7,932 nucleotides of DNA from Bacteroidota bacterium. Lineage in GTDB: Bacteria; Bacteroidota; Bacteroidia; Bacteroidales; UBA1556. The notes beneath the pieces are model-generated. The model ran no database searches. It was not told the DNA's origin and saw only the letters and a list, made by a program, of their open reading frames with translations. The stretch covers positions 1 through 7,932 of the forward strand of contig QNXT01000126.1 of the NCBI GenBank assembly GCA_003973505.1, given 5' to 3'. Every line of letters begins with the position of its first letter. The stretch's first letter is position 1. Both the position numbers and the translations under genes were made by a program. Shown piece after piece: positions 1-6,056 of the stretch.

Positions 1-416
1 ATCAGAAATTTGAGATTGGTAAAGCTGTAATGTTTAACGAAGGTAGCGATGTAAGTATTTTTGCCACAGGCCATATGGTTTGGAAAGCCATTGAAGCGGG
101 TGAAATTCTGGCAGAAAAAGGCATTGATGCCGAGATTATCAATATTCACACCATCAAGCCATTGGACAAAAAAGCAATTTTAGATTCTGTTGCCAAAACA
201 GGCTGTGTGGTAACTGCTGAAGAGCATTTGCGCAATGGTGGTTTGGGTGATAGCATCGCTCAGCTTTTGGCTATGGAGAATCCAACTCCTATGGAGTTTG
301 TGGCTGTGGATGACAAGTTTGGCGAGAGCGCTACTCCTGACGAATTGATGACTAAATATGGTTTGGACACTAAGGATATTGTTGCTGCGGCTTTAAAAGC
401 GATTCAACGGAAATAG
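1..416 (+). CDS. Transketolase C-terminal subunit, 3' part (5' end outside window)
   Basis: The frame is open from the left edge (first complete codon at base 3) to TAG at 414-416, so only about 138 C-terminal residues are visible. The methionine at 30-32 is internal, because codons before it continue the same fold (QKFEIGKAVMF). The visible part is the C-terminal (third) domain of transketolase-type enzymes. It has the Rossmann-like opening with VSIFATGHMV, the IDAEIINIHTIKPLD stretch, the TAEEHLRNGGLG segment, and the family ending DKFGESATPDELMTKYGL. Bacteroidota and many other bacteria often encode transketolase as two separate polypeptides, a thiamine-diphosphate-binding N-terminal half and a pyrimidine/C-terminal half. 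The end sequence fits the second subunit, acting in the non-oxidative pentose phosphate pathway in the cytoplasm. A full-length transketolase cannot be ruled out because the upstream part is missing. A DXS C-terminus is less likely given the FGESATPDEL ending. A strong terminator follows 21 bases after the stop. Confidence 0.88.
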   Translation, partial: QKFEIGKAVMFNEGSDVSIFATGHMVWKAIEAGEILAEKGIDAEIINIHTIKPLDKKAILDSVAKTGCVVTAEEHLRNGGLGDSIAQLLAMENPTPMEFVAVDDKFGESATPDELMTKYGLDTKDIVAAALKAIQRK

Positions 417-436
417 AAGTTCATTCTTTAAAATAC

Positions 437-473
437 AAAACGCCATCTTTCATTTCGATTGATGGCGTTTTTT
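437..473 (+). terminator. Intrinsic terminator of the transketolase gene
   Basis: AAAACGCCATC at 437-447 pairs perfectly with GATGGCGTTTT at 461-471 across a 13-base loop, and the stem runs into a T tract ending at 473. The hairpin starts 21 bases after the stop codon. The A tract on its left side means it could also stop minus-strand transcription coming from the ybaB side. Confidence 0.9.
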
Positions 474-561
474 GTTCCCTGTTTCTCTGTTGTGTCTAAT
501 TAGTTTCTTTACGAATTTTCTTATTCATAAACTCCGACATTAAGTCATTAATTCTCAATAT

Positions 562-692
562 TATCTTTGTGATTCTTTGCGCCTTTTCTACCTTCGGAAG
601 ACAGGTTTGTGATTCTTTGTGGTATAGCCTCATTGAAATAAAAAATTGTTATTACACAGAGTTACACAAAGAAACACAAAGTGACACAAAGG
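562..692. repeat. 10-bp-periodic ACACAAAG / CTTTGTGT repeats in the 417-724 spacer
   Basis: Bases 654-692 consist of four consecutive 10-base units, ACACAGAGTT, ACACAAAGAA, ACACAAAGTG and ACACAAAGG. The same motif occurs in opposite orientation twice to the left. An exact 14-base copy TTTGTGATTCTTTG lies at 566-579 and again at 606-619, 40 bases apart. The two blocks could fold back as a long imperfect hairpin. This type of CTTTGTGTTTCTTTGTG text is familiar from non-coding DNA of Bacteroidota, but its function is unknown to me. The rest of the 417-724 spacer holds the terminator at 437-473 and nothing else I can assign. A 45-codon minus-strand reading frame (496-633) runs through the repeats; I do not consider it a gene. 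Confidence 0.75.
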
Positions 693-693
693 T

Positions 694-732
694 TATAAAA
701 AAAGGAAAGGAATAGATTTTGGTTCTATTTCC
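694..732 (-). terminator. Weak candidate terminator of ybaB
   Basis: Read on the minus strand, GGAAATAG, which overlaps the TAG stop, can pair with CTATTCC across 9 bases with one bulged A. A pyrimidine stretch ending in seven T follows (694-700 on the plus strand). The stem is short and AT-rich, so this is only a candidate. Confidence 0.3.
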
Positions 733-1042
733 CAAATAAATTACCCATTCCTGGAATATTAGGCATCATACCTTTTGCTACACCCGACATTTCCTCTGTG
801 TATATAACTTCTGCTTTTTCCAGCGCACGATTCAAGGCAATCATGGTCAATTCTTCCACTTCTTCTTTATCAGCCTGTTCCCAAAACTCTGGTGTATAAT
901 AAACCTGTTTTACCTCTCGGTTTCCATTCACTACTACTTTTACTCCGCCACCTTCGGCTTGTCCATCTACAAGGATACGCGCCAGTTTTTCTTTGGTTTC
1001 TTCCTGCGCCACCTTCATTTTATCCATTAAATCTCCGAACAT
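725..1042 (-). CDS. ybaB: YbaB/EbfC family nucleoid-associated protein
   Basis: This is a 105-residue protein, the usual family length (about 100-115). It starts MFGDLMDKMKVAQEE, the long N-terminal helix of the family. It continues with the central sheet containing GGGVKVVVNGNREVKQVYYTPEF, then an acidic helix segment (EEVEELTMIALNRALEKAE) and a glycine/methionine-rich tail (GMMPNIPGMGNLFGK). YbaB/EbfC proteins form homodimers that bind DNA and act as nucleoid-associated proteins. In many bacteria the gene sits beside dnaX and recR, but neither is present here. The start ATG at 1040-1042 is the only one that gives the family N-terminus. The upstream neighbour on the same strand (DUF493) ends 73 bases away and no good promoter lies between them, so co-transcription is likely but unproven. 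Confidence 0.93.
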   Translation of the reverse strand: MFGDLMDKMKVAQEETKEKLARILVDGQAEGGGVKVVVNGNREVKQVYYTPEFWEQADKEEVEELTMIALNRALEKAEVIYTEEMSGVAKGMMPNIPGMGNLFGK

Positions 1043-1115
1043 ACTTAATCTGTTTATTTTTCTATAATACTAATTTTGAATCGGCTAAGCTTTACTTTTC
1101 TGACAAAGAAAACTG

Positions 1116-1394
1116 TTATAAGGAAATAAGTTTTTTTATCCCCTCAGCTTTTTTATAAATATCAATGATATCCATAGGGTCATCAAATTTCTGCACTGCC
1201 GAAAAACTTATATATTTCCCATTTTTTGATTCCTTATGTTTTATCTCTGCCTTATCCGAGAAAAAGGATTTCAAAGTATTTAGATTATCAGCCTCGAAAG
1301 GAACAATAAATTTGAACATATAATCTGTTGGCCAAGTAAAATCTCTAACCAATAATTCAAATAGTTTTCCGTATTTACCTAAGTCTTCTACCAT
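1116..1394 (-). CDS. DUF493 (YbeD-like) family protein
   Basis: This is a 92-residue cytoplasmic protein. Recognition rests on the segment FTWPTDYMFKFIVP (about residues 19-32), the NGKYISFSAVQKF strand near residues 58-70, and the ending DIIDIYKKAEGIKKLISL. All of these are characteristic of the Bacteroidota form of DUF493, the family that includes E. coli YbeD. The fold is a small ferredoxin-like alpha/beta domain resembling ACT-type regulatory domains. The biochemical role is not established; YbeD itself lies near lipoate genes in enterobacteria, but no lipoate gene is visible here. The start ATG at 1392-1394 is preceded on the minus strand by AAGAG four bases upstream, an acceptable ribosome-binding stretch. 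The gene is divergent from the 937-residue protein gene and lies upstream of ybaB on the same strand, so it is probably the first gene of a two-gene unit. Confidence 0.85.
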   Translation of the reverse strand: MVEDLGKYGKLFELLVRDFTWPTDYMFKFIVPFEADNLNTLKSFFSDKAEIKHKESKNGKYISFSAVQKFDDPMDIIDIYKKAEGIKKLISL

Positions 1395-1455
1395 CTCTTA
1401 AAATTTTGGCAAAGGTGTAAAAAAAAATTGAATTATTATTTGCATCTTTGTTTAC
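1395..1455. promoter_or_regulatory. Divergent promoter region between DUF493 and the peptidase-barrel gene
   Basis: This 61-bp AT-rich spacer separates two divergent starts. On the plus strand CATCTTTG at 1443-1450 resembles the Bacteroidota -7 box TAnnTTTG (first base differs) and lies only 5 bases before the ATG at 1456. On the minus strand CACCTTTG (plus coordinates 1410-1417) is a similar near-match 15 bases before the DUF493 start. I find no TTG-type -33 element at the usual distance for either, so these boxes are tentative. If real, the plus-strand transcript would be almost leaderless. Confidence 0.35.
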
Positions 1456-4269
1456 ATGATTCGAAAAATTTCACTCCTGACACTGCTTTGTTTTTTCTTA
1501 ATAAACACGCTAACTGCACAATTTTACGAAACAGGACAAGACCCCGCAAGCATACATTGGCAACAAATAAAAACAGATTATTTCCGATTGGTTTATCCTG
1601 ATTATGCGGAGAAACAGGCTCAGCATTTTGCCAATAAATTGTTATGGGCCGCACAACAAGTGCCCAAAGGAATGAACCACCAACCAAAACGAATTGATAT
1701 CATAATGCACATGGAGGCTTCTACTTCCAATGCCATGGTAGTATGGGCACCCAAAAGAATGGAAGTCTATAACACACCTTCACAGTCGAGCTATGGTGAA
1801 GATTGGTGGGAACAATTGGCTCTGCACGAATTTCGCCATGTGGTTCAAGTGAGCAAAATGCGACAAGGATTTACCAAAGTACTATCGTATATTTTTGGCG
1901 AAGCCGCGACAGGCGGTATATTGGGGGCCTATATTCCACTTTGGTTTTTGGAAGGCGACGCCATAGCCACAGAAACGGCATTAAGTGAAACCGGACGTGG
2001 TAGAGACCCTGGTTTTAGCATGGCTTTGAAAGCCCAAATAATCGAAAAAGGAGTCTATTCCTACGATAAAGCATATAATGGGTCTTATCGTGATTTTGTG
2101 CCCGACCATTACGTTTTGGGCTACCACCTCACAACAATCGGCCAACAAAAATATGGTAATGCTTTTTGGTCAAATAATTTGGACTACTCAGCAAGAAACC
2201 CTTATATGATTGTCCCCTTTTCACATTCCATAAAAAAACAAAGCGGATTAAACAAAACGGAATTTTATAGTGAGAGTTTGGATACCCTGAGTCAAATTTG
2301 GATTAAGGATTATAAAGAGCGTCCTTATTCTGATTTTGACACTTTGGTAATCAATAATGAAAAGGCATTCCGTAGTTTTACCAATCCCAATTTAGTGGAC
2401 TCGAACACCCTAATCAGCCTTATTACAGGACTTGACGACATCAACAGAATATCGAGCATTAATTTAACCACAGGCAAAATAAAGATACTTCATACACCGG
2501 GTTTTGGCTCCATTGACAACCTGAGTGTTGCCGACAGCTTGTTGGTTTGGAACGAAAGAGGCTATAATCCTCGTTGGCAACATCGAAAATTCATGGTTGT
2601 AAAAACTTATGATATGCGCACAAAAAAAGTAAGCCATAGAACACGATATTTCTTCCCCAATTTTGACGCAGATGGAAAACGCATTGTGGTGATTGAAGTA
2701 GGAAAAGCAAATGAGTATAATCTGGTGATTTTGGATTCACGTAGTGGGCAAATACTAAAAAGCATTCCATCAAAAAACTTTATCAAAACGCCTTTCTTCT
2801 CTGCTGACGGAAAGAATGTTTTAGCCATTGAGATAAACGAGAAAGGAAATAGTATTGTAGAATTTAATATTTCAAACAAAGAAAAGAAAACAATCTTTGG
2901 GCCAACCTATAACCTACTCTCCCACCCTAACCCTTATGGAAACAAAGTGGTGTTTATTAGCACAAAAAGTGGTGTTACCAATGTACATTCTTTTGACCCA
3001 TGCACTACCACAGAAGAGCAAATATCCTCCGTTCCTTTTGGGGTAAGTAATCTTTCGGTTGTGAATGAAAATCAAATTCTTTTTAATAGTTATTCATCCG
3101 ATGGAGACTTGATTGCAAAACAAAATATTTACAATTTCCAAAAAGCTAAAGAAGGTAAGAATGATGACTTTTATAAATCCTATTTAACTGACAATAAATC
3201 GAATATTCAGAAATTTCCGCTAAATGATTCTACATTTCTAAGCTCGAAATATTATAAATTACCTCATCTTTTTAATATTCATTCTTGGGCACCCATTGGA
3301 TTGAATTTGGATAATATAGAAGCAAATCCAGGCTTTACCTTTGCTTCTCAAAATCTACTTAGTTCTATGATTAGCACTTTTGGTTACGAATACCGAATGA
3401 ATGAACAAACCAGTAGATATTACGCCAATTTCAGTTATAAAGCCTGGTATCCCTTGATTGATTTCGACATAGAATATGAAGATCGAGCAATGTTCAGAGT
3501 TTACCAAGATGGACATAAAGAGCGATTTACCTATAATTCCACAAATATAGGCATCAGTATTGCGCAGCCCTTGAATTTAAGTTCCGGGAAATATGCAACT
3601 TTCATTCAGCCATCAGTTGGATTTTTCAATCAAACTCTGGGAGCAAACTCATCTACTCCAGACCAATTTCCAAGTGGAGAATCATTTCAAACAGTGCGTT
3701 ACCGACTATATATGCATCATAAATTGAAGAAAGGCAGTCGGGATATTGAAACCCGTTGGGGACAATCATTGGATTTGAATGTTCGTGATACGCCTTTCGA
3801 TCTTTTGCAACGTTCTATTCTTATTTCGGCTGCAGCACGTCTGTATTTTCCTGGATTTATGAAACATCACACTGCCCGTTTTTATATTGCCGGACAGATG
3901 AAAGACAGTTATAATTTTGCATTTAACGATCTCATTCTATTCCCACGCGGTTATTCAAATATTCAAAGTGATGATTATCTTAGCTTCCGCTTTGATTATA
4001 TATTCCCCATTTTTTATCCCGATTTTAGTTTGACTTCATTGGCCTATTTCAAACAATTAAAAGGTGCTATTTTCTTCGATTATGGAAAGGGCTCATTTTT
4101 CGATGGGACAACCAATTATCAGTATAATCATCAATCATTGGGAGTGGATTTAACAACCGATTTACATTTTCTTCGGCATATGGCACCCTTTGAATTGGGT
4201 TTACGCACAGCCTATTTACCCCATGAAAATCAGATGTATTATCAGCTATTGTTTAGTCTAGGACTTTAG
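1456..4269 (+). CDS. Secreted zinc-peptidase-like / TolB-like propeller / outer-membrane-barrel protein
   Basis: The protein has 937 residues. A signal peptide covers residues 1-21 (basic MIRK, hydrophobic LLTLLCFFLI, cleavage after TLTA before Gln22). Residues about 30-290 contain the gluzincin-type motif H124-E125-F-R-H128 followed by PLWFLEGDA with Glu166. This arrangement of HExxH plus a downstream third ligand is that of peptidase MA-like metallopeptidases, so a zinc site with catalytic Glu125 is predicted. Residues about 300-600 contain repeated beta-propeller strands of the TolB/WD40-like type, for example FDADGKRIVVIE, FSADGKNVLAIE and YGNKVVFIST. From about 605 (HLFNIHSWAPIG) to the end, alternating amphipathic strands and the terminal MYYQLLFSLGL suggest an outer-membrane beta-barrel. 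Such proteins are often annotated only as TolB-like or hypothetical in Bacteroidota. Substrate and role are unknown. The gene stands alone, divergent from DUF493 and convergent with the clc gene. The domain limits are my estimates. Confidence 0.82.
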   Translation: MIRKISLLTLLCFFLINTLTAQFYETGQDPASIHWQQIKTDYFRLVYPDYAEKQAQHFANKLLWAAQQVPKGMNHQPKRIDIIMHMEASTSNAMVVWAPKRMEVYNTPSQSSYGEDWWEQLALHEFRHVVQVSKMRQGFTKVLSYIFGEAATGGILGAYIPLWFLEGDAIATETALSETGRGRDPGFSMALKAQIIEKGVYSYDKAYNGSYRDFVPDHYVLGYHLTTIGQQKYGNAFWSNNLDYSARNPYMIVPFSHSIKKQSGLNKTEFYSESLDTLSQIWIKDYKERPYSDFDTLVINNEKAFRSFTNPNLVDSNTLISLITGLDDINRISSINLTTGKIKILHTPGFGSIDNLSVADSLLVWNERGYNPRWQHRKFMVVKTYDMRTKKVSHRTRYFFPNFDADGKRIVVIEVGKANEYNLVILDSRSGQILKSIPSKNFIKTPFFSADGKNVLAIEINEKGNSIVEFNISNKEKKTIFGPTYNLLSHPNPYGNKVVFISTKSGVTNVHSFDPCTTTEEQISSVPFGVSNLSVVNENQILFNSYSSDGDLIAKQNIYNFQKAKEGKNDDFYKSYLTDNKSNIQKFPLNDSTFLSSKYYKLPHLFNIHSWAPIGLNLDNIEANPGFTFASQNLLSSMISTFGYEYRMNEQTSRYYANFSYKAWYPLIDFDIEYEDRAMFRVYQDGHKERFTYNSTNIGISIAQPLNLSSGKYATFIQPSVGFFNQTLGANSSTPDQFPSGESFQTVRYRLYMHHKLKKGSRDIETRWGQSLDLNVRDTPFDLLQRSILISAAARLYFPGFMKHHTARFYIAGQMKDSYNFAFNDLILFPRGYSNIQSDDYLSFRFDYIFPIFYPDFSLTSLAYFKQLKGAIFFDYGKGSFFDGTTNYQYNHQSLGVDLTTDLHFLRHMAPFELGLRTAYLPHENQMYYQLLFSLGL

Positions 4270-4333
4270 CTAAAAATGAAATGGTGATTAGCCGCGAATA
4301 CGCAAATAAATTAATCTATAATTTTTTCTTTAA

Positions 4334-4393
4334 GCTAAATTCTAATCGTTGCAGCATTACTTTTTGTGGCTAAATTCTAATTGTCACAGCATT
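4334..4393 (+). repeat. Tandem pair of a 25-base repeat (GCTAAATTCTAAT...CAGCATT)
   Basis: Two copies lie at 4334-4358 and 4369-4393, with a period of 35 bases. Each begins GCTAAATTCTAAT and ends CAGCATT, with only a few differing bases between. Both are followed by ACTTTTTGT, directly after the first copy and after a few extra T in the second. A related third copy occurs at 7748-7768. The repeats sit in the 4270-4530 spacer downstream of the peptidase-barrel gene. Bases 4270-4333 before them hold no feature I can assign. Confidence 0.8.
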
Positions 4394-4443
4394 TTTTACT
4401 TTTTGTTTTACCCTTGCCCTAAAGGGAACCAAAAAGTAAAAAA
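4392..4443. repeat. Inverted repeat 1: 14-bp perfect stem, 24-base loop
   Basis: TTTTTTACTTTTTG at 4392-4405 is perfectly complementary to CAAAAAGTAAAAAA at 4430-4443. The loop contains the small palindrome CCCTAAAGGG (4417-4426). The stem carries its T tract on the left arm, so it is not a standard terminator for the plus-strand gene. It overlaps the last two bases of the preceding direct repeat. Confidence 0.8.
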
Positions 4444-4454
4444 ATGAATCTTGT

Positions 4455-4504
4455 TTTTTCAATGGTTTCTACCTTTAGGGTTGGGGCGAAAAACCATTGA
4501 AAAA
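4455..4504. repeat. Inverted repeat 2: 14-bp perfect stem, 22-base loop
   Basis: TTTTTCAATGGTTT at 4455-4468 is perfectly complementary to AAACCATTGAAAAA at 4491-4504. The loop contains CCTTTAGGGTTGGGGCG, whose reverse complement resembles the CCCTAAAGGG loop of inverted repeat 1. The two elements therefore look like head-to-head members of one repeat class. The right arm shares its A tract with the terminator that follows. Confidence 0.8.
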
Positions 4505-4528
4505 GTGGTAAGAATCTTATCCCTTTTT
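4500..4528. terminator. Probable bidirectional terminator between convergent genes
   Basis: GGTAAG at 4507-4512 pairs with CTTATCC at 4516-4522 (one bulged T, 3-base loop). The stem extends outward as AAAAAG against CTTTTT. Either strand thus reads as a short stem followed by five T. It lies directly after the end of the clc gene on the minus strand and after the repeat block that follows the plus-strand gene. The GC part is weak, and the A tract is also used by inverted repeat 2, so the two folds exclude each other. Confidence 0.5.
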
Positions 4529-4530
4529 GT

Positions 4531-5886
4531 TTACGCTTCTTCTAATTTCTTATTCGCCTTATCATGCTCCCGTTGCATCGTCCGCTCTAAAAGCGTAGTA
4601 TAAATAGGTTGATTTCCCATTTGAGTAGTTAGCAATGAAGCTGTTACTACCGTAAAAATCAAAGGTAATAGAAGCTCATAATTTGATGTCATTTCCACTG
4701 CCAGGATAATTCCGGTAACGGGTGCACGTACCGTAGCAGCAAATATCGCAGCCATTCCAGCAACTGCAAAAACGCCCGTCTGATCAATTTGGCCTGGAAA
4801 ATAGTACTCCATTATGCCACCGAACAACATTCCTAAAACAACGCCCAATGCCAATAATGGAGCGAAAATACCCCCTGGCAACCCTACTCCATAGCTAAAT
4901 AGGGTTAATACCATACGACCCAAAAAGAGAAATAGCATAAACTGCATGGTATAGGAATGCTTTAACGCCATGCTAATTGTATGATAACCTCCACCAATCA
5001 TCTCTGGAAAGAATATCCCTAAGACGGCAATAAGTAGTCCGATGGCAGCAACGCTAATTAAGTTCATATGTTTACTCATATTGCCAAAAAAATCTAAAAT
5101 AAACAGCAGCGATTTGTTAAAAGCCAAACCCACTAAAGCAAATATAACCCCGAGTAAAACAAACATCCACATTACCGAAAGAGGTGGCATAGTAAACACT
5201 GTCATTTCAATTACAACACTTCCTCCCACAATCATTCGCACCACAATATCAGCTGTAGCCGATGCCAACATGATGGCCGATAATGAGAAAAATGAATATT
5301 TAAAATGGCCATGCATTTCCTCCATCACAAATATGATCCCAGAAAAGGGTGCATTAAAAGCACTCGCCAATCCTGCAGCAGCACCAGCCGAAATAAGTGG
5401 ATTATTTTTATTCTCAGGTTGCTTAAAAACATCGCGAATCATTTTGCCAATACTTGCACCTAACTGAATAGTAGGTCCTTCACGACCAAGTAAAAAACCA
5501 CCCCCCAAAGAGAATAAAGATGCAAAAAACTTAACCGGAATTACTCGTTTCCAACGTAATGGACGTATATCATCTAAGGCTCCCTCTATTTCGTGCACAC
5601 CACTTCCTGCCGCCTCCGGAGCAAACCTTTTTACAATATAAACCGCAATGACACCCGCAGCAACAACAAGAACTACAGGCAAAATCCATTGCCAAAAAAT
5701 ATCGTGATTAACACTTTGGAATAGTTTCAAGCGGTGTGTTTCAACATACATTAATATCACCCTAAAAAATGCTCCAAAAAGACCTACCACACCTCCTATT
5801 ATAAAAGCGAAGAAAATTAATTGGAAGTTCTTATCCTCCGCATCTTCAAATCGAAAAAGTGATTTCCAGTATTTTGAATGTTTCAT
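4531..5886 (-). CDS. clcA: CLC-family chloride/proton antiporter (ClcA-type)
   Basis: This 451-residue integral inner-membrane protein has the full set of CLC landmarks. Numbering is for this protein. GSGVHEIEGAL at 94-104 carries the anion-coordinating Ser95. GREGP at 134-138 carries the gating glutamate Glu136 (equivalent to Glu148 of E. coli ClcA). The FVMEEM segment has Glu190, matching the proton-pathway Glu203. GGIFAP at 338-343 and Tyr429 in NQPIYTTLL correspond to the second chloride site (Tyr445). Conservation of both glutamates predicts 2 Cl-/1 H+ exchange rather than a passive channel. The chain ends shortly after the last membrane helix and has no CBS domains, like E. coli ClcA. 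His98 replaces the Pro of the classic GSGIP motif; I recall GSGVH variants elsewhere in the family, so this is not a defect. The gene has its own promoter candidate immediately upstream. Roles in acid stress or ion homeostasis are known for relatives but not shown here. Confidence 0.95.
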   Translation of the reverse strand: MKHSKYWKSLFRFEDAEDKNFQLIFFAFIIGGVVGLFGAFFRVILMYVETHRLKLFQSVNHDIFWQWILPVVLVVAAGVIAVYIVKRFAPEAAGSGVHEIEGALDDIRPLRWKRVIPVKFFASLFSLGGGFLLGREGPTIQLGASIGKMIRDVFKQPENKNNPLISAGAAAGLASAFNAPFSGIIFVMEEMHGHFKYSFFSLSAIMLASATADIVVRMIVGGSVVIEMTVFTMPPLSVMWMFVLLGVIFALVGLAFNKSLLFILDFFGNMSKHMNLISVAAIGLLIAVLGIFFPEMIGGGYHTISMALKHSYTMQFMLFLFLGRMVLTLFSYGVGLPGGIFAPLLALGVVLGMLFGGIMEYYFPGQIDQTGVFAVAGMAAIFAATVRAPVTGIILAVEMTSNYELLLPLIFTVVTASLLTTQMGNQPIYTTLLERTMQREHDKANKKLEEA

Positions 5887-5894
5887 AGTTGATA

Positions 5895-5928
5895 CAAATA
5901 TAGCTTTTTGAATAATAGTATTGACAAA
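5895..5928 (-). promoter_or_regulatory. Bacteroidota-type promoter of the clc gene
   Basis: On the minus strand TATATTTG (plus coordinates 5895-5902) matches the -7 consensus TAnnTTTG exactly. A TTTG (5925-5928) lies 22 bases further upstream, within the range for the -33 element. The -7 box ends 8 bases before the ATG, so the predicted leader is only a few bases long. Confidence 0.6.
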
Positions 5929-5947
5929 GGAAAAATAAGTAAGAAGA

Positions 5948-5985
5948 TAAAAAGCCGCAATTCCATACTTATTGAATTGCGGCTA
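5948..5985 (-). terminator. Intrinsic terminator of the ompA-like gene
   Basis: AGCCGCAATTC at 5953-5963 pairs perfectly with GAATTGCGGCT at 5974-5984 (11 bp, 10-base loop). On the minus strand the stem is followed by five T (A tract 5949-5953 on the plus strand). It lies about 70 bases after the stop of the OmpA-domain gene and before the clc promoter, so the two genes are separate transcription units. Confidence 0.85.
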
Positions 5986-6034
5986 CACTGCTATTGATTA
6001 CATTTTACGTTTTAACCTAAACCTAAGATTGTGT

Positions 6035-6051
6035 TTAATAACCTAAGTTCG
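6035..6051 (+). repeat. Copy 1 of the 17-base repeat TTAATAACCTRAGTTCG
   Basis: TTAATAACCTAAGTTCG sits 5 bases from the stop of the OmpA-domain gene on its downstream side. A 16-of-17 copy lies at 7780-7796, beyond the other end of that gene and in the same orientation. Two further ACCTAA words occur just before it (6015-6026). Confidence 0.6.
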
Positions 6052-6056
6052 TCGTA

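Noticed and set aside
562..569. Perfect TATCTTTG box on the plus strand
   Set aside because: It has no TTG-type -33 element at 17-23 bases and no plus-strand gene downstream. It is better explained as part of the CTTTGTG repeat.
892..1158. Plus-strand 88-codon open frame
   Set aside because: It lies antisense to ybaB and to the end of DUF493. Its translation is low-complexity (Leu/Phe/Pro-rich) with no family resemblance.
1436..1687. Minus-strand 83-codon open frame
   Set aside because: It is antisense to the signal peptide and first domain of the 937-residue protein, and no recognisable motif is present.
4334..4393. CRISPR-like array
   Set aside because: There are only two tandem units, the 10-base separating segment is far too short for a spacer and is itself repeated, and no cas gene is present.
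5042..5467. Plus-strand 141-codon open frame
   Set aside because: It lies entirely antisense to the CLC antiporter gene, whose conserved motifs cover the same bases. The composition is what a complement of membrane helices gives.
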